64,000 bases of DNA from Myotis daubentonii (Eukaryota > Chordata > Mammalia > Chiroptera > Vespertilionidae). The translations under genes were made by a program, and so were the position numbers. The notes below the pieces were generated by a model. That model ran no database searches. It was not told the DNA's origin and worked only from the letters and a program-made list of their open reading frames with translations. Below, in pieces: positions 32,157 through 43,327 of the stretch; within the stretch, counting starts at the first letter, position 1; each line of letters begins with the position of its first letter. The stretch is taken from the NCBI RefSeq assembly GCF_963259705.1, contig NC_081842.1, forward strand, positions 39,521,796 to 39,585,795, in the 5' to 3' direction.

Positions 32157-32363
32157 CCCGGCCTTCCCGCTGGGGCGGTGGGTAAGAGATCAACCGAAGG
32201 ACTTGTATGCATGCATATAAGCATAACCAAGACATGCATATAAACATAACCATGACACAAGACACTGGGGGATATGGGAGGCCAGGGGAAGGTCAAGGGG
32301 AGAAAAAAAAAGGATACATATGTAATACTCTTTGTAATACTTTAAGCAATAAAACAATTTTTT
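32157..32363 (+). mobile_element. Young L1 3' end insertion
   Basis: G-rich bat L1 3' UTR ending tatgtaatactctttgtaat and aagcaataaaac, then a poly-A/T mix. It is flanked by the duplication ttaaaaagaggccta (32142-32156) and aaaaagaggccta (32366-32378). Confidence 0.8.
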
Positions 32364-32559
32364 TAAAAAAGAGGCCTAAATATTTCCTTTCTTCCCCCAA
32401 CATTTTATGCTTGCTGAAACCTTTCACCATTTTTCTCTCTATAGTGAAATGGAAGAAATGGGAAATGCCACCTCATAAAAATAGGAATTTTGAGAAAGAA
32501 ATGGTATTACTTAAGCACAACTTCAAATTTTCTTTTAGACAGTATCTGCTTGCTTATTT

Positions 32560-32690
32560 GTCCCTTTCCCCACAAGACTTGCTACTTGAGGGAGACAATT
32601 TTTGTCTTATTTAATCTTGTAGCTCCAGCACTACTTTGTAATATGGTAGATACTCAATGAATATTACAGAAATAAATAAAAACACTCACA
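32560..32690 (+). mobile_element. L2 LINE 3' terminus
   Basis: acttgctacttgagggagac, tgtagctccagcactac, then tagatactcaatgaatatta fit the L2 3' end. Confidence 0.6.
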
Positions 32691-32860
32691 TATACATAGT
32701 CACATGCAAAAGTAAAAAAATGTATTTCTCTTGTTTATCCAGATTATTAAATGTTACCAAAATAAAAATGGATTGTTTATAGTTGACCAAGATTTAAGCT
32801 CAATATCTGTTTTCATGTTTAAGATGGGGAGCTTACTTGAATTAGTGCCAGGGTTGGGTA

Positions 32861-33191
32861 TCTATATAATAAAAGCCTAAGCGACCTTTACGGCGAATGA
32901 CCAGAGTGACCGGTCACTATGATGCACACTGACCACCAGGGGGCTCAATGCAGGAGCTTCCCCCTAGTGGTCAGTTTGCTCCCACCAGGGGAGCACTGCT
33001 CAGCCAGAAGCCGGGCTCGTGGCTGGCGAGTGGGTGGCAGGAGCATCTCCTGCCTCCGTAGCAGTGCTAAGGAGCAGCAAGCCGAATGGTAAGGAGCAGT
33101 GAGCAAGAGGGCTCCCAGACTGCAAGAGGGCGTAGGCTGGGCTGAGGGACCTCCCCTCCAAGTGCATGAATTTTGTGCACCGGGCCTCTAG
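32861..33191 (+). mobile_element. HeliBat-type Helitron
   Basis: Starts TCTATATAATAAAAGCC and ends GGGCCTCTAG followed by host T. Terminal hairpin gtgcatgaattttgtgcac. Carries a facing CTCF-like pair. Non-coding. Confidence 0.92.
32933..32970. promoter_or_regulatory. Facing pair of CTCF-like motifs in HeliBat
   Basis: Plus CCACCAGGGGGCTC at 32933-32946 and minus CCACTAGGGGGAAG at 32957-32970, facing each other about 10 bp apart. Confidence 0.45.
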
Positions 33192-33239
33192 TCTGTCAAT
33201 AAAATGCTTGGCACATAATCATCACAAATTGAGGCTATA

Positions 33240-33400
33240 AAGACCTCAAGGAACATCTGGTTAACATCTTTCATTTTTTGGAGGAGGAATTGAGGCCTAT
33301 AGAGTTGAAGGCAGTTTTATAAGGTCACCAAGTTGGTTGGTGGAAAACCTAGAACAGAGCCCAGGCTTCCTGACTATTGACTTTTTTTCAGTCTTCTCTG
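33240..33400 (-). mobile_element. MIR-like fragment (antisense)
   Basis: gaggaggaattgaggcctat then ttttataaggtcaccaagtt and agcccaggcttcctgac follow the antisense MIR order. Confidence 0.6.
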
Positions 33401-33739
33401 AAAATCACTTTTGGCAACTATTTGTAATGATAGGACTAAATTGGAAAGGATAACTTTTCCCCAATTACTTTTTTTCAAGATTATAAATATCTTTTAAAAA
33501 TGACAAGATGCCTAGAGCCGTATGCTCTGATGTATTTAAATTATTCGTATAACTTACTTGAGAGAGAAATTTGTTATATGTATTCTCCTAAGGAGTTTCA
33601 AAGAAGTGTTGTTTCCAATAAATGAAAAATTCCTTTAACACAGCAGGAATTTTGAACTCAAATGCTAACCAGAGGGGTCTTGAGGTATTCAGTTAAGTTC
33701 ACATGTACTAGTATCCTAAACTCATTTTTCTTTAACTTC

Positions 33740-34375
33740 ACTTATAAAGAAAAACATTGAGATGTCAATTTTAAGCTGTCATATTGGCAAAGATTAAAAA
33801 CAGTGACACTGTCTTGGCTGGAATATAGGGCAATAAAAGCTTGCACACTGTCAATGGGAGGGAGGCTAACAGACTCTGAAAAGGTAGTTTATTGATTAAA
33901 TCAAACTTTTAAATGCACATAGTCTCACCAATTTTGTTTCTAGCTCTTATGGTAAAGATATAATCAGAAAAGTGCAAAGATGTCCACGTGCAAGGATGTT
34001 TATCCCAATATAATTATGAAAAACTAGGAAAAAACACAAAATCTATGAATTGGAGATGAGTTATATACATTATGACAATTCATAAGACAAAATTCTACAT
34101 AGTTATTAAAATATAAAACATACTTATAGTTACTGAGATAGATCTTTAGGACATAGGGAGGGAGAAATAGGGTTTAAAACCTCAAGTATAGTATGATCAT
34201 AATTTATGGAAAATTGTGTGTATGTGTGTGATTATAGGGAGGCATACATGAGAATAACCTTCAAAATGTTGAAAGTGATTACTTCAGGATGATGAATTTG
34301 AGCTTTTTATGCTGTTTGTGTTTGCTTGAATTTTATACATGAGCAGGTATAAACTTTATAATTAGGAAGAAGAAA
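33740..34375 (+). mobile_element. Old L1 3' UTR
   Basis: ggcaaagattaaaaacagtg, gtgcaaggatgtttatccc, tatgaattggagatgagtta, atgtgtgtgattatagg and the final tttgcttgaattttatacat are typical of old L1M 3' ends in sense orientation. Confidence 0.68.
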
Positions 34376-35199
34376 GCACCAAAAGATCTATCTTCATATT
34401 ATAAACAACATGATGCTGAATACGCTTTGGTATTGTCAAACTCTGCTTTAGGTTATTCTGAGGAAGGAACGCTAGGCAAATACATATAAGAGATTTCAAA
34501 GTCACAACTGATACAGTTTGACTTGATTCTTATTCCAAATTGGAAAATAAAGGTTAATTTCAGCTCCATTTATGCCCTTAACTTTTTTGAAAAGACACTT
34601 TTGATGAAATAATTCACGACCCCAGACTGGTATCCACATACATCTTGTATTGTTTCCAGCAGTGACAGCTGTTCCTGGACCACATGTCTTCTTCCTGCTC
34701 ATGTCCCCAGCGACTCTTGTTACCGGGAAATCCACAGCCTATCATGGAGATGACGATGGCCACCCGCTGCTGCATCACCGCTACGGGGACAGGTGCCGTC
34801 CACACAGGAGCCGTCGCCCACTGCCCCAGCCAGGCTGCTAACGTTGGCACTTGGAGAGCTTGTCCTCGATTAAGTGACGAGAGGCAGTGGAGCGAGGCAT
34901 AATTCCCTCTTTTGAGAAAACTAATTTCAACACCAGTGGACTATCTATTACTAAACAGTAAGCACTCCAAAATGAATTTTTAACTGAAATGGGAAAATAG
35001 TCTGAAATTTGGAAACGTTGATAAAATATAGTTCTAGTTAATTATGCTGAAGTCTTTATTTTTCCTCTTCCTGGTCCACGGTATAGCAAGGAGACCCGCG
35101 TGTTTGGTGTCAAGTGAGCGAGGGGTAGAGTGGCAGTGCTTAAGAACATTTGTTGAATGCCGTTCCTCTTTATATTAAACTTCTGTGAGCCCCTGAAGG
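34376..35199. other. Unassigned DNA; possible old retrocopy
   Basis: 34500-34910 is open on the minus strand (34614-34850 and 34502-34735 overlap in different frames) and is GC-richer, which could mean an old processed pseudogene. I recognise no protein. Confidence 0.3.
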
Positions 35200-35280
35200 T
35201 CTGCGGGGAGACTCTGAGTCTGTATTTCTAATAAGCTTCCAGGTGGTGCTGATGGACAACCTGGAGTAGCATTATGTTAG
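35200..35280 (+). mobile_element. MER5-like fragment
   Basis: tctgtatttctaataagctt and ccaggtggtgctgatgg resemble the 3' half of MER5A. Confidence 0.55.
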
Positions 35281-35678
35281 GTTGCAGTGTGTTCCCTACA
35301 TTTTCTGACAGGTGAGAGTTTGAGTTGTGGCCATTCTGTCATGCTTGATGCAAGAAGAGCACTTCACTGTCTGGGAAGGTGGTCCCAGTACTCGGAAGGA
35401 CCCAATGGGACAGAAAAAGGGAAGGAATGTCCTCCCAGACCAGTCTGGCATATCTGCGAAGGCAGCCTGGCAATTGATGAGCATAGCAGATGCCCTGGGC
35501 AGCTTGCTTTTACATCATGTCTGCGCCAACCCTGTCCAGATTGAGCAGGTTGGCATACAATTCAGGCCTATGAATAGCTGCTACTCTGGAAATTGTCCTA
35601 TCTGTATTTGCATAAAGTAAAATTTGCATTTACATATAGCACATTTTTGTGGAGGCAGATATGGCAGGATATATGGAG

Positions 35679-35682
<4 letters not shown>

Positions 35683-35749
<67 letters not shown>
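35683..35749. repeat. (TA)n microsatellite, 67 bp
   Basis: About 33 uninterrupted TA units. Confidence 0.98.
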
Positions 35750-35751
<2 letters not shown>

Positions 35752-35867
35752 GGAAGATTGGAAAGGATGTGTGTACTGAACCAGGAATTAAACTATACGT
35801 CTGTTGGGTAAACTGGGCTATTTTAGGGAGAAGGAAGGACAGCGAGACTTGCTATGTATGAAGCTTC

Positions 35868-36085
35868 TGTTATCTACCATGCACTGTTAAGAAACTTCAC
35901 ACAAATTGTCTCAAGGAATCTTCAGCACAAATGAACAGTGAGATGAGCTCTATGATCCTATTTGGTGAATGAGTCCTCTGAGTCTCAGAGGTTAAACAAC
36001 TTGCCTAGTAAAATTTCTGAATATCAGATCTGGAATTTGGTTTCAGTTACATCTGATTTCAAGGTCTGTATTCTCTCCGCTCTAT
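35868..36085 (-). mobile_element. MIR SINE (antisense)
   Basis: caaattgtctcaaggaatct, gagtctcagaggttaaacaa, cttgcctagtaaaatt and tctgaatatcagatctgg are in antisense MIR order. Confidence 0.72.
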
Positions 36086-36612
36086 TCTCATTGACACCAC
36101 ATGGAGCAAATAAATTATTTAACCAAAAATATGATTCCAAATCTAATATTGATTTGCATTTCGTGTGGGTTTTTGCTGAGTACACAAAAGGGCTCAATAC
36201 CGATACTCTAATTGTTTGGAAACTACCATCTCTGAAATATTGATGGTCTAATGTCGTAGAACTGGATTCAGTTAATGCACTTTTTAAAAACACTATGTGT
36301 GTTTTTGGTAGTTCAGTCTCTTGAATTAAAGAGTGACTGTGTTTATGTTCCTCCCCATCACAAATGGCCAGATGTCAATCACAGAGCATTTTGGATAGCA
36401 AAGGACCAGATTTTGGCAGAAGCAACCTAACTATGAATCAAACCCAGAAAAGAAACCAAGCTAAGAAAAGTCCTGTATGATTTTGATTTTATATCAGAAT
36501 TCCCTTTTTTACAAGCGCTGTGTATGTGGAGGCAGGGGAGCTGAGGGAGCCACTGAGGTGAGAGGATTTACATTAGTTCTAACTGATAACATGAAATATG
36601 CTACTGTGGCCA

Positions 36613-36654
36613 CCACATGTTTATTGTGCCTCTAATATATACGAGGTGCTAGAA
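36613..36654 (+). repeat. 42-bp near-identical copy of 37967-38008
   Basis: Forty of 42 bases match, from ccacatgtttattg to ggtgctagaa. The downstream copy continues into an L2/MIR-like context, so it is the likelier source. Confidence 0.85.
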
Positions 36655-36910
36655 GAACTATAATAACGTGGGAAATGATAATGTATAATGTTATGTGAAA
36701 AAAGCAGAACTAAAGTGTATATGCAGAGTGATTTCAATGAAGAAAAACCATACAGGCATAGAAAAAAAGATTTGGAGGACTCACACAATAAAATAGTAGT
36801 AATTCTATCTTTGGGGTACACTTACGGGTCATTTTTGTTTTTTTTAAACTTGTATGAATGTTGTTGTTTCTTTTCTACCATGAGCATATATTACTTTAAT
36901 TAGAGGAAAT
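36655..36910 (+). mobile_element. Old L1 3' UTR fragment
   Basis: gataatgtataatgttatgt, agtgatttcaatgaagaaa and atgttgttgtttcttttcta resemble old L1M 3' ends. Confidence 0.5.
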
Positions 36911-37010
36911 TCATCTTTTTTAAAAAATTTAACCTACTGATTCTTTCCCTATTAAAGTTTAAAGCAGGCAGTACAAGTTATTTTGAAAGTTATCATGGTA
37001 GCCCACCTTC

Positions 37011-37013
<3 letters not shown>

Positions 37014-37058
<45 letters not shown>
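37014..37058. repeat. (TG)n microsatellite
   Basis: About 22 uninterrupted TG units. Confidence 0.98.
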
Positions 37059-37063
<5 letters not shown>

Positions 37064-37966
37064 TGATGAGAATAGGGTCTGAGGGTGGAAGGGTTGGGAC
37101 AAGTAGTTCCTGATTGTTGGTATTTCTCTCCTGCTATTATTTTCAGGGTCCTGGAACCACATTGGCAAAGTACTTCACCATCTTTCAGGATAAAAGATGC
37201 TAATACATTTGAGATGGGGTTCATTTATTTGAATGTGTGGAGTAGGAAGGAGAAAAAGACGTTTTTGTCTGTGTAAGAGATAACCTACCTTTGAGTTCCT
37301 AAAGGACGAAGTGAGTTAATAAGCCAGCACTTGGCATCAGAAAGTGTGAGTTATTACTATTGAATTAGAAGGAGCTTCTTTTAGTTTCTAATTTAAGCTT
37401 TGGAGTTAACTATTCTCCCCCACCCCCACCTTTTTTTTTTGGTTCCTTCTATGTAACCTAATTTTGCTCTATTAACTTTCAGGAAAACCTCCAATTTGCA
37501 AAGGTAGCTTGTCTATCAAGGAATTAGGCCTTTGCTAGGAGACTGAACACAGTTATGTATAAGTGCTCTCGACAGGAGAAGGGACAGGGTGTCATGTGCT
37601 TTTCCAAAAATCTAGTCACCAAGGAGAAGGATCAGGATGAGCAGGAATTTACAAGCTTCTTGACCTACCAGCCTTCCTCTCTTGTGCTCTCTCTGAGATT
37701 GCCTTGGCAGGCCTAACTTTTGCTTTGTGGCTATGAGTGCTGTCTTCCCCACCGAGATGTGTGCTGGATGGGGCTTTCTGAAAATAAAAGTAAGTGGAAT
37801 ACACTTGACCGTCTCCATGACTGCACCAGTTTCCCTAGCTACTCGGTGATGCTCCAGGTGTATAAAGCTATCACTGCATCCCTGGACTGAGTGAGGCTGG
37901 TGCAGTGTTGTGTACTAAAATGGTATCAATAGATATCAATAGACATTACAGTCATTTCATCAGCCC
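37059..37966. other. Unassigned non-coding DNA
   Basis: Only a poly-C/poly-T stretch at about 37416-37440 stands out. Confidence 0.5.
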
Positions 37967-38099
37967 CCACATGTTTATTGCGCCTCTAATATATACAAGG
38001 TGCTAGAAAAAATAGAAAAAAAGATACAAAAATAGATCCTATTTTCAAGAAACTTCAAAAGATCTTGTGTGATGGTGTTTACTATTTGCAAGAGTAAAA

Positions 38100-38340
38100 A
38101 AGTTCATATTGTTTTATATTTAGGGGATTACTAACGCAACTTAAATACAGTGTGGAGTCTATTTAATAGTAATGTACCAAAGAACCAGTGTTGGTTCATT
38201 AGTTGTGACAAATGTACCATAGTAATGTAGCAACAGGGGAAACTGAAGGCAGACTATATGGAGACTCTGTATTATTTTTGTATTTTTCTGTAAACCTAAA
38301 ACTACTTGAAAATCAAATCATTATTTTTAAAAAATCAAAT
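38100..38340 (+). mobile_element. Old L1 3' UTR
   Basis: atacagtgtggagtctattt, aaccagtgttggttcattag, ttgtgacaaatgtaccatag and ctgtaaacctaaaactactt are the usual sense 3'-UTR landmarks of L1M/L1ME. Confidence 0.75.
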
Positions 38341-38789
38341 AACATTTGTTAAGCACGCAATAGTTTTGCCTGTAAGTATATTTACAATCTCTCAACCCTG
38401 GCTTCTTTTCATGTAACCATCATTTAAGAAACACCTTAATTTGATTTTCTCTGAGAAAGCCCATCATGTTCACTAATTTCAGCCGCAAGTCCTAGCTGCA
38501 CAGAATCTAGGCGTTGGGGTTGCCCTTGCAGTAGGTATGAGATGTACATAACCAGCTGAGGTGGAAATCAGGCTAAATCTGAAATCATAGGGTACTGGTA
38601 TTATTTCTCAGGACCACCCAACATTCACCAAGTTTTGTGCATTTGGATCAGGAAGGAGGCAGGATGGTAAGGTTTCTCTTGTGTGAAATGACCATGCTTT
38701 CTCCTCTCTGAGCTTTAGTTTATTCATCTGAAAAGTAGGAAGTTATCTTAGCTTTGCTTCGTTCTTTGTAACTATGTCCAAGGCAGAGC

Positions 38790-39255
38790 AGCAGTACCAG
38801 CAGCACCACCTCTACCACCTCTTCTACCACTTCCACCAACTCCACTTCCATCTCCATTTCTACCACCTCCACCACCTCTATCATCTCCACCTCCTCCACC
38901 TCCACCACCCTCACCACTTCTAATACTTCTGACACCACAATCATTTCCATCTCTGATACCTCCACCTCTATCACCTCTAACTTCACCTCCTTAACCTATA
39001 CCTCCATCTCCACCTCTACTACCTTCACCACCTCTAATAATTCTACCTCTCTATCACCTCCACCTTTACCTTCTCCAATTCTACTACCTTCACCTTTTCT
39101 ACCACCTCTGCCACTCCCTCTCCCATCTCCTTCAGTAACGCCACCACCACCTTCACCACCACCACCACTGCCTCTTATACCTCTACCAACTCCAGCATCA
39201 CTCCCACCACCACCATTTCTGCTGCTATCACTACCCCCACTACCACCACCACCAC
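38790..39255. repeat. G-depleted (ACC/TCC)n-type tract, about 460 bp
   Basis: Degenerate triplets CCA, CCT, TCT and TCA with hardly any G on the plus strand, ending in a purer (ACC)n run at about 39237-39255. The 88-codon minus frame at 38720-38986 is a by-product, rich in Val and Glu. Confidence 0.93.
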
Positions 39256-39298
39256 GTAATTACGGCATCAGAAGGCTTACTAAACATCATAAAAATTG

Positions 39299-39470
39299 AC
39301 TTGAGGAGGTAAATATCTTTAAGCTGAACTCTGCAGAAGTGAACATACAAATGAGGGTGAACCCTCTCAAGTAAAGCTCCATAGACATGAAACTTCTCAT
39401 GACGTCCAGGAAATCCCTCCCTTCACTTATTAGAATGTGGGCTAGCTGACCATCGTTTTTTTGCCATTAA
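39299..39470 (+). repeat. Left arm of inverted duplication
   Basis: The arm runs from acttgaggaggtaaatatc to catcgtttttttgccattaa. It matches the reverse complement of 40055-40222 with one clear mismatch, a 4-T difference and one change at the edge. It looks like the source copy because its flanks run smoothly. Confidence 0.95.
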
Positions 39471-40054
39471 GTTTAGTGGAGATGCCAGAGAAGGCAACCT
39501 GTCCATTCCTAACTTGAATGGATGGGAGGTTAGAAGATATTTAATCTGCTAATCCTTTCAAAATTGTGCACATGCACCAAAAGCCTTCAAATCCGGTTAC
39601 TCTGGAGACTCAGCAGAGCTGTCTAGTATAATTACATCAGCAAGATGGAGTCAAACCTGGAAACCATCATTTAACACTTTGTTGGGAAAGGGTACTAGCG
39701 TGTTTAATAAAACTGTTTGTGTCCATTGGGCTCAGCATTATCAGGTTCATTAGCATAGCCACACAAATAGGAGTTTATGGGAATATACCACAGAGGAACC
39801 CAATGAAAAGGTGAATACCTCAAAGGTAGAAAGGAGATTTCAAGGTAAACATGCCTCAAGGAGGGGTGCAGGTGTAGGCTAAATGCTTAAATTCTTTTCT
39901 TAGAGGGTTTCAAATTTATGGGAGACATCATTCCATCTCAGAAACGGATTTACAGGGTGCGCTGCATCGTGTAAATGCCCTGGGACCTGCAACTGACTGC
40001 TGCTTGTGCAGGTTGAGACCAGGCGGGCCTGTCTCAAGCGATCATACCCCGGTC

Positions 40055-40222
40055 TTAACGGCAAACGATGGTCAGCTAGCCCACATTCTAATAAGTGAAG
40101 GGAGGGATTTCCTGGACGTCATGAGAAGTTTCATGTCTATGGAGCTTTACTTGAGAGGGTTCACCCCCATTTGTATGTTCACTTCTGCAGAGTTCAGCTT
40201 AAAGATATTTACCTCCTCAAGT
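40055..40222 (-). repeat. Right arm of inverted duplication
   Basis: Reverse-complement copy of 39299-39470. It is flanked on both sides by near-identical cataccccggtcttaacg (40044-40061) and cataccccagtcttaacg (about 40229-40246), as if inserted with a short target duplication. Confidence 0.93.
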
Positions 40223-40665
40223 TAACGTCATACCCCAGTCTTAACGTCATTTCTAGTTCAATGCACAGCCGTCTGTTGCTTTAGTTCTGATGCAGCAATT
40301 CTCAGAAGTGTTTCAATCACAGGGATCATAAAAGATAAGTCCCAAGCGGATGGCCTGGCCTACTGAATGTGGGTTGGGGACCACACTGCTTTGTGCTATT
40401 GGAACTTTGCCCCATGACCTAGTGTCATTCGAATTCCTATGGGAAATTCAAAGCACCAAAGAATTACACTTTGATTTCCTTGTCCTGAAAATGGCCTTCG
40501 TTTTATAAAGGTGGAGGGTCTAGAATAATACTTTTTGATTGAGTAGGCATCCTTTGAAATAAAGATATTTAAAAAAAAAATCTAGGAGTGGTCAGCCCTG
40601 AAAAACAAGGTTAACACCTCTCACTATAAAGTGAAGGGAAGCAAAGGCTTCTTAAAGTTTTCGTC

Positions 40666-40800
40666 CAGTGGTTCTCAAAGTGTGGTCCCTAGGCCAGAAG
40701 CACGGCATCACCCAAGAACTGGTTAGAAATGCGAAATCTCTACTGAAGCAGTAACTCTCAAGTCTAGTAATCTGTGTTGATGGTCATCCTTGAAGCCTTA
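40666..40800 (+). mobile_element. MER5 (hAT-Charlie MITE)
   Basis: cagtggttctcaaagtgtgg, ggcatcacccaagaactggt and agtctagtaatctgtg follow MER5 order; the 3' end is decayed. Confidence 0.8.
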
Positions 40801-40980
40801 AACTAAAGCAAGATATCCTGGAGGGTTCAGAAGAGAGTATATAAAACATTTAGATCTTAGGGAATTAAAGCGTCAAAGAAGTCTGAAGGAAGCGGAGGCT
40901 GGGGCTGAGGTTTGAATGCATGTGCCTTTCTGTGTTAATCACAGACACGTAGACTTCTAGGTCTGGAGGAGACCTTAGAT

Positions 40981-41203
40981 CAGCGGTTCTCAACCTGTGG
41001 GTCGCGACCCCTTTGGGGGTTGAACGACCCTTTCACAGGGGTCGCCTAAGACCATCAGAAAACACATATACAATTACATATTGTTTTTGTGATGAATCAC
41101 TCTGCTTTAATCATGTTCAATTTGTAACAATGAAATTGGGGGTCACCACAACATGAGGAACTGTATTAAAGGGTTGTGGCGTTAGGAAGGTTGAGGACCA
41201 CTG
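40981..41203. mobile_element. SPIN-type hAT MITE
   Basis: Starts cagcggttctcaacctgtgg, includes gtcgcgacccctttgggg and caggggtcgcctaagacc, and ends ggttgaggaccactg. A perfect 8-bp duplication, ccttagat, flanks it (40973-40980, 41204-41211). It matches what I know of the SPIN non-autonomous family with part of the middle missing (223 bp in all). Confidence 0.87.
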
Positions 41204-41586
41204 CCTTAGATCATACAGCTCCATTAGGCCCTTCACTTATACAAATGCAGAGAGTTCCAATGAGCTGAAAATTCACATTCCTAAACGTCTCCCATTACCC
41301 AGAGCTGAGTATCCCACGACCACACTCATGAGCCACGAAGAGGTTACACAGCTGGGCCACGAGCTGCCCCTGTCCCCACTGAGTGACCAGGCAAGTCCAG
41401 GGTAGCTAAGCCTCCTTGGAGAGTGGCCTGCGAAGAGTAGGGTCTGATGGTACAAAGCTGAAAACATTTGCGAAGCACTCAGAGAAAGAATGAGTTCACA
41501 CCATTTATTGCCAACTTATCGTCCTATAACATGAGGGTGGATAAAATAAATAAATAAAATGAGAGTGGGATGATCATAGGCAAACA

Positions 41587-41992
41587 CAGGCATTCCTCCT
41601 TTTATTGTGCTTTGCTTTATTGTACTTGACAGATACTCTTTTTTGCTTGTTTGTTTTTTACAAATTGAAAGCAAGACCCTCTACCGGTTAAAGGATTACC
41701 ACTTGCCTATTGTGACACTTGCTTTATTGTTATGGTTTAGAGCCGTGGTCGGCAAACTGCGGCTCGCGAGCCACATGTGGCTCTTTGGCCCCTTGAGTGT
41801 GGCTCTTCCTAAGCCTTAGGAGTACCCTAATTAAGTTAATAACAATGTACTTACCTATATAGTTTAAGTTTAAAAAATTTGGCTCTCAAAAGAAACTTCA
41901 GTCGTTGTACTGTTGATATTTGGCTCTGTTGACTAATGAGTTTGCCAACCACTGGCCTAGAGCCAGCCTACAATATCTCCAAGGTATGCCTG
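41587..41992. mobile_element. Tigger/Zombi-like MITE, interrupted by hAT
   Basis: Left end caggcattcctccttttatt with tgctttgctttattgtactt, right end caaggtatgcctg, complementary termini of a TcMar-Tigger family. A short hAT element lies inside. Confidence 0.7.
41753..41954. mobile_element. Short hAT element (nhAT type)
   Basis: Starts ccgtggtcggcaaactgcgg and ends gtttgccaaccactg. Flanks gtttagag (41745-41752) and gcctagag (41955-41962) form an 8-bp duplication with two changes. The 5' end is the same family as 20998-21131, with a longer and different middle. Confidence 0.87.
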
Positions 41993-41994
41993 TA

Positions 41995-43089
41995 ATTCCC
42001 CATGAGCACATCCCAGAGATGCTTGGTATTAGGGCACCTCAGCATTTCATAAGATGCAAAATTTCAATTTTGTTCTCCAGGATTCCCAAGTGGCAGATGG
42101 AGCACATGCTGTTTCTTGCTGGGTACCAGTCAGAGCAGGGACCTGACCGTGATCCCAGGGACTGTGCACAGAAGGAACAGTCATGGCCAAGGAACGTGGG
42201 CTTTGGGCATGGACAAGCGGTGATGGATGAGAACAAGTATAGAGGAGAGGGGTGGGCAAGGAGGGAGAGATGGGGAGAGAGAGGAGGAGGGTATTTGATT
42301 TTAGCAGTTCCTGTGAGTGGGAAACTTTAATGAGAGGGAAGGAGAGCTACAGGAGGCTTCAGAGAGGCTTCCTCTATGGAGTGCTAGGGGGCCTCCTCAG
42401 TCACCTTGTCAGGAAACTTCATTAATGAGCTACCGTGTTCTGCAAAGTTATACCATCTGGCCAGTGTTTCTTTGAAACGACAGCCCACAGATTGGACTGG
42501 ATGGGGCTCCAGTTACATTGAAGTAAGATAAGCTTTACATACATTCCTTTCCCTCTAAAAGTACAACAGCAACCTTATGCTATATTTTGTTCTGCCTGTA
42601 TTTTTTAAGCAAGATATAACTCCTTAAGAACAACATGATTCAATCCTCAGAGATCCAATTTAGAGAAATTTCCTGGCCATTCATTGAGGATTAATGAAAT
42701 GAATAAATTTATACAGTAGTGTGAGCTCATTATTTTGTCCAAATAATGATCTTCTAGCACCCAAGAGAAATAGTGACCTACTACTGTATTTAGAGATTTT
42801 CTGATGTAAAAGTAGAAGGAAAAGGGTACTAACAACCTTCTCTCTTCCCCCATATAATTTAATGAGTGCTTACTATGTGCCAAAAACCATGAGGGCAGGA
42901 AATATGAATAAGATATAATAGATGATCCTTTATATTCAGGGAGATTGAGGTACAATAGTAGTGACTGACACAGTGAATAAAATGCAGTGTGAGAAATAGT
43001 ATATATAGAAAGGGTGGGGCACAGGATTAGAATTACCATTTATTTATTACTTATTGTATGTCAAGTATTATTTTAAACATTAAAAAATT
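41995..43089. other. Unassigned non-coding DNA
   Basis: 42866-42960 resembles an L2 piece (gcttactatgtgccaaaa). The opposed frames at 41920-42330 and 42039-42259 have no recognisable protein content. Confidence 0.45.
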
Positions 43090-43318
43090 CACACAGACAA
43101 CAGTATGGTGGTTACTAGAGAGGAAGGAGGATGGGAGAGGTTGAACAGGGTAAAGGGGTAAAATATATGGTGACAAAAGGAGACTAAACTTTGGTGATGA
43201 GCACATAATGCAATATACAGATGATGTGTTATAACATTGTACACTTGAAAGTTATACAATCTTATTGACCAAGGTACAATCTTATTGACCAAGGTCAGCC
43301 CAATAAAGTTAATAAAAC
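43090..43318 (+). mobile_element. L1 3' UTR
   Basis: cagtatggtggttactagag, gggtaaaggggtaaaatata, cacataatgcaatatacaga and the cccaataaagttaat end match the 3' end of the L1 at 18575-21195. A 20-base unit, caatcttattgaccaaggt, is repeated in tandem at 43258-43297. Confidence 0.78.
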
Positions 43319-43327
43319 TTTATTTAG

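Noticed and set aside
34502..34850. Minus-strand frames suggesting a processed pseudogene
   Set aside because: No protein recognised, no poly-A tail or target duplication found; left as unassigned.
38720..38986. 88-codon Val/Glu-rich frame
   Set aside because: Product of the GGT/GGA-type triplet tract read on the minus strand; no start context or domain.
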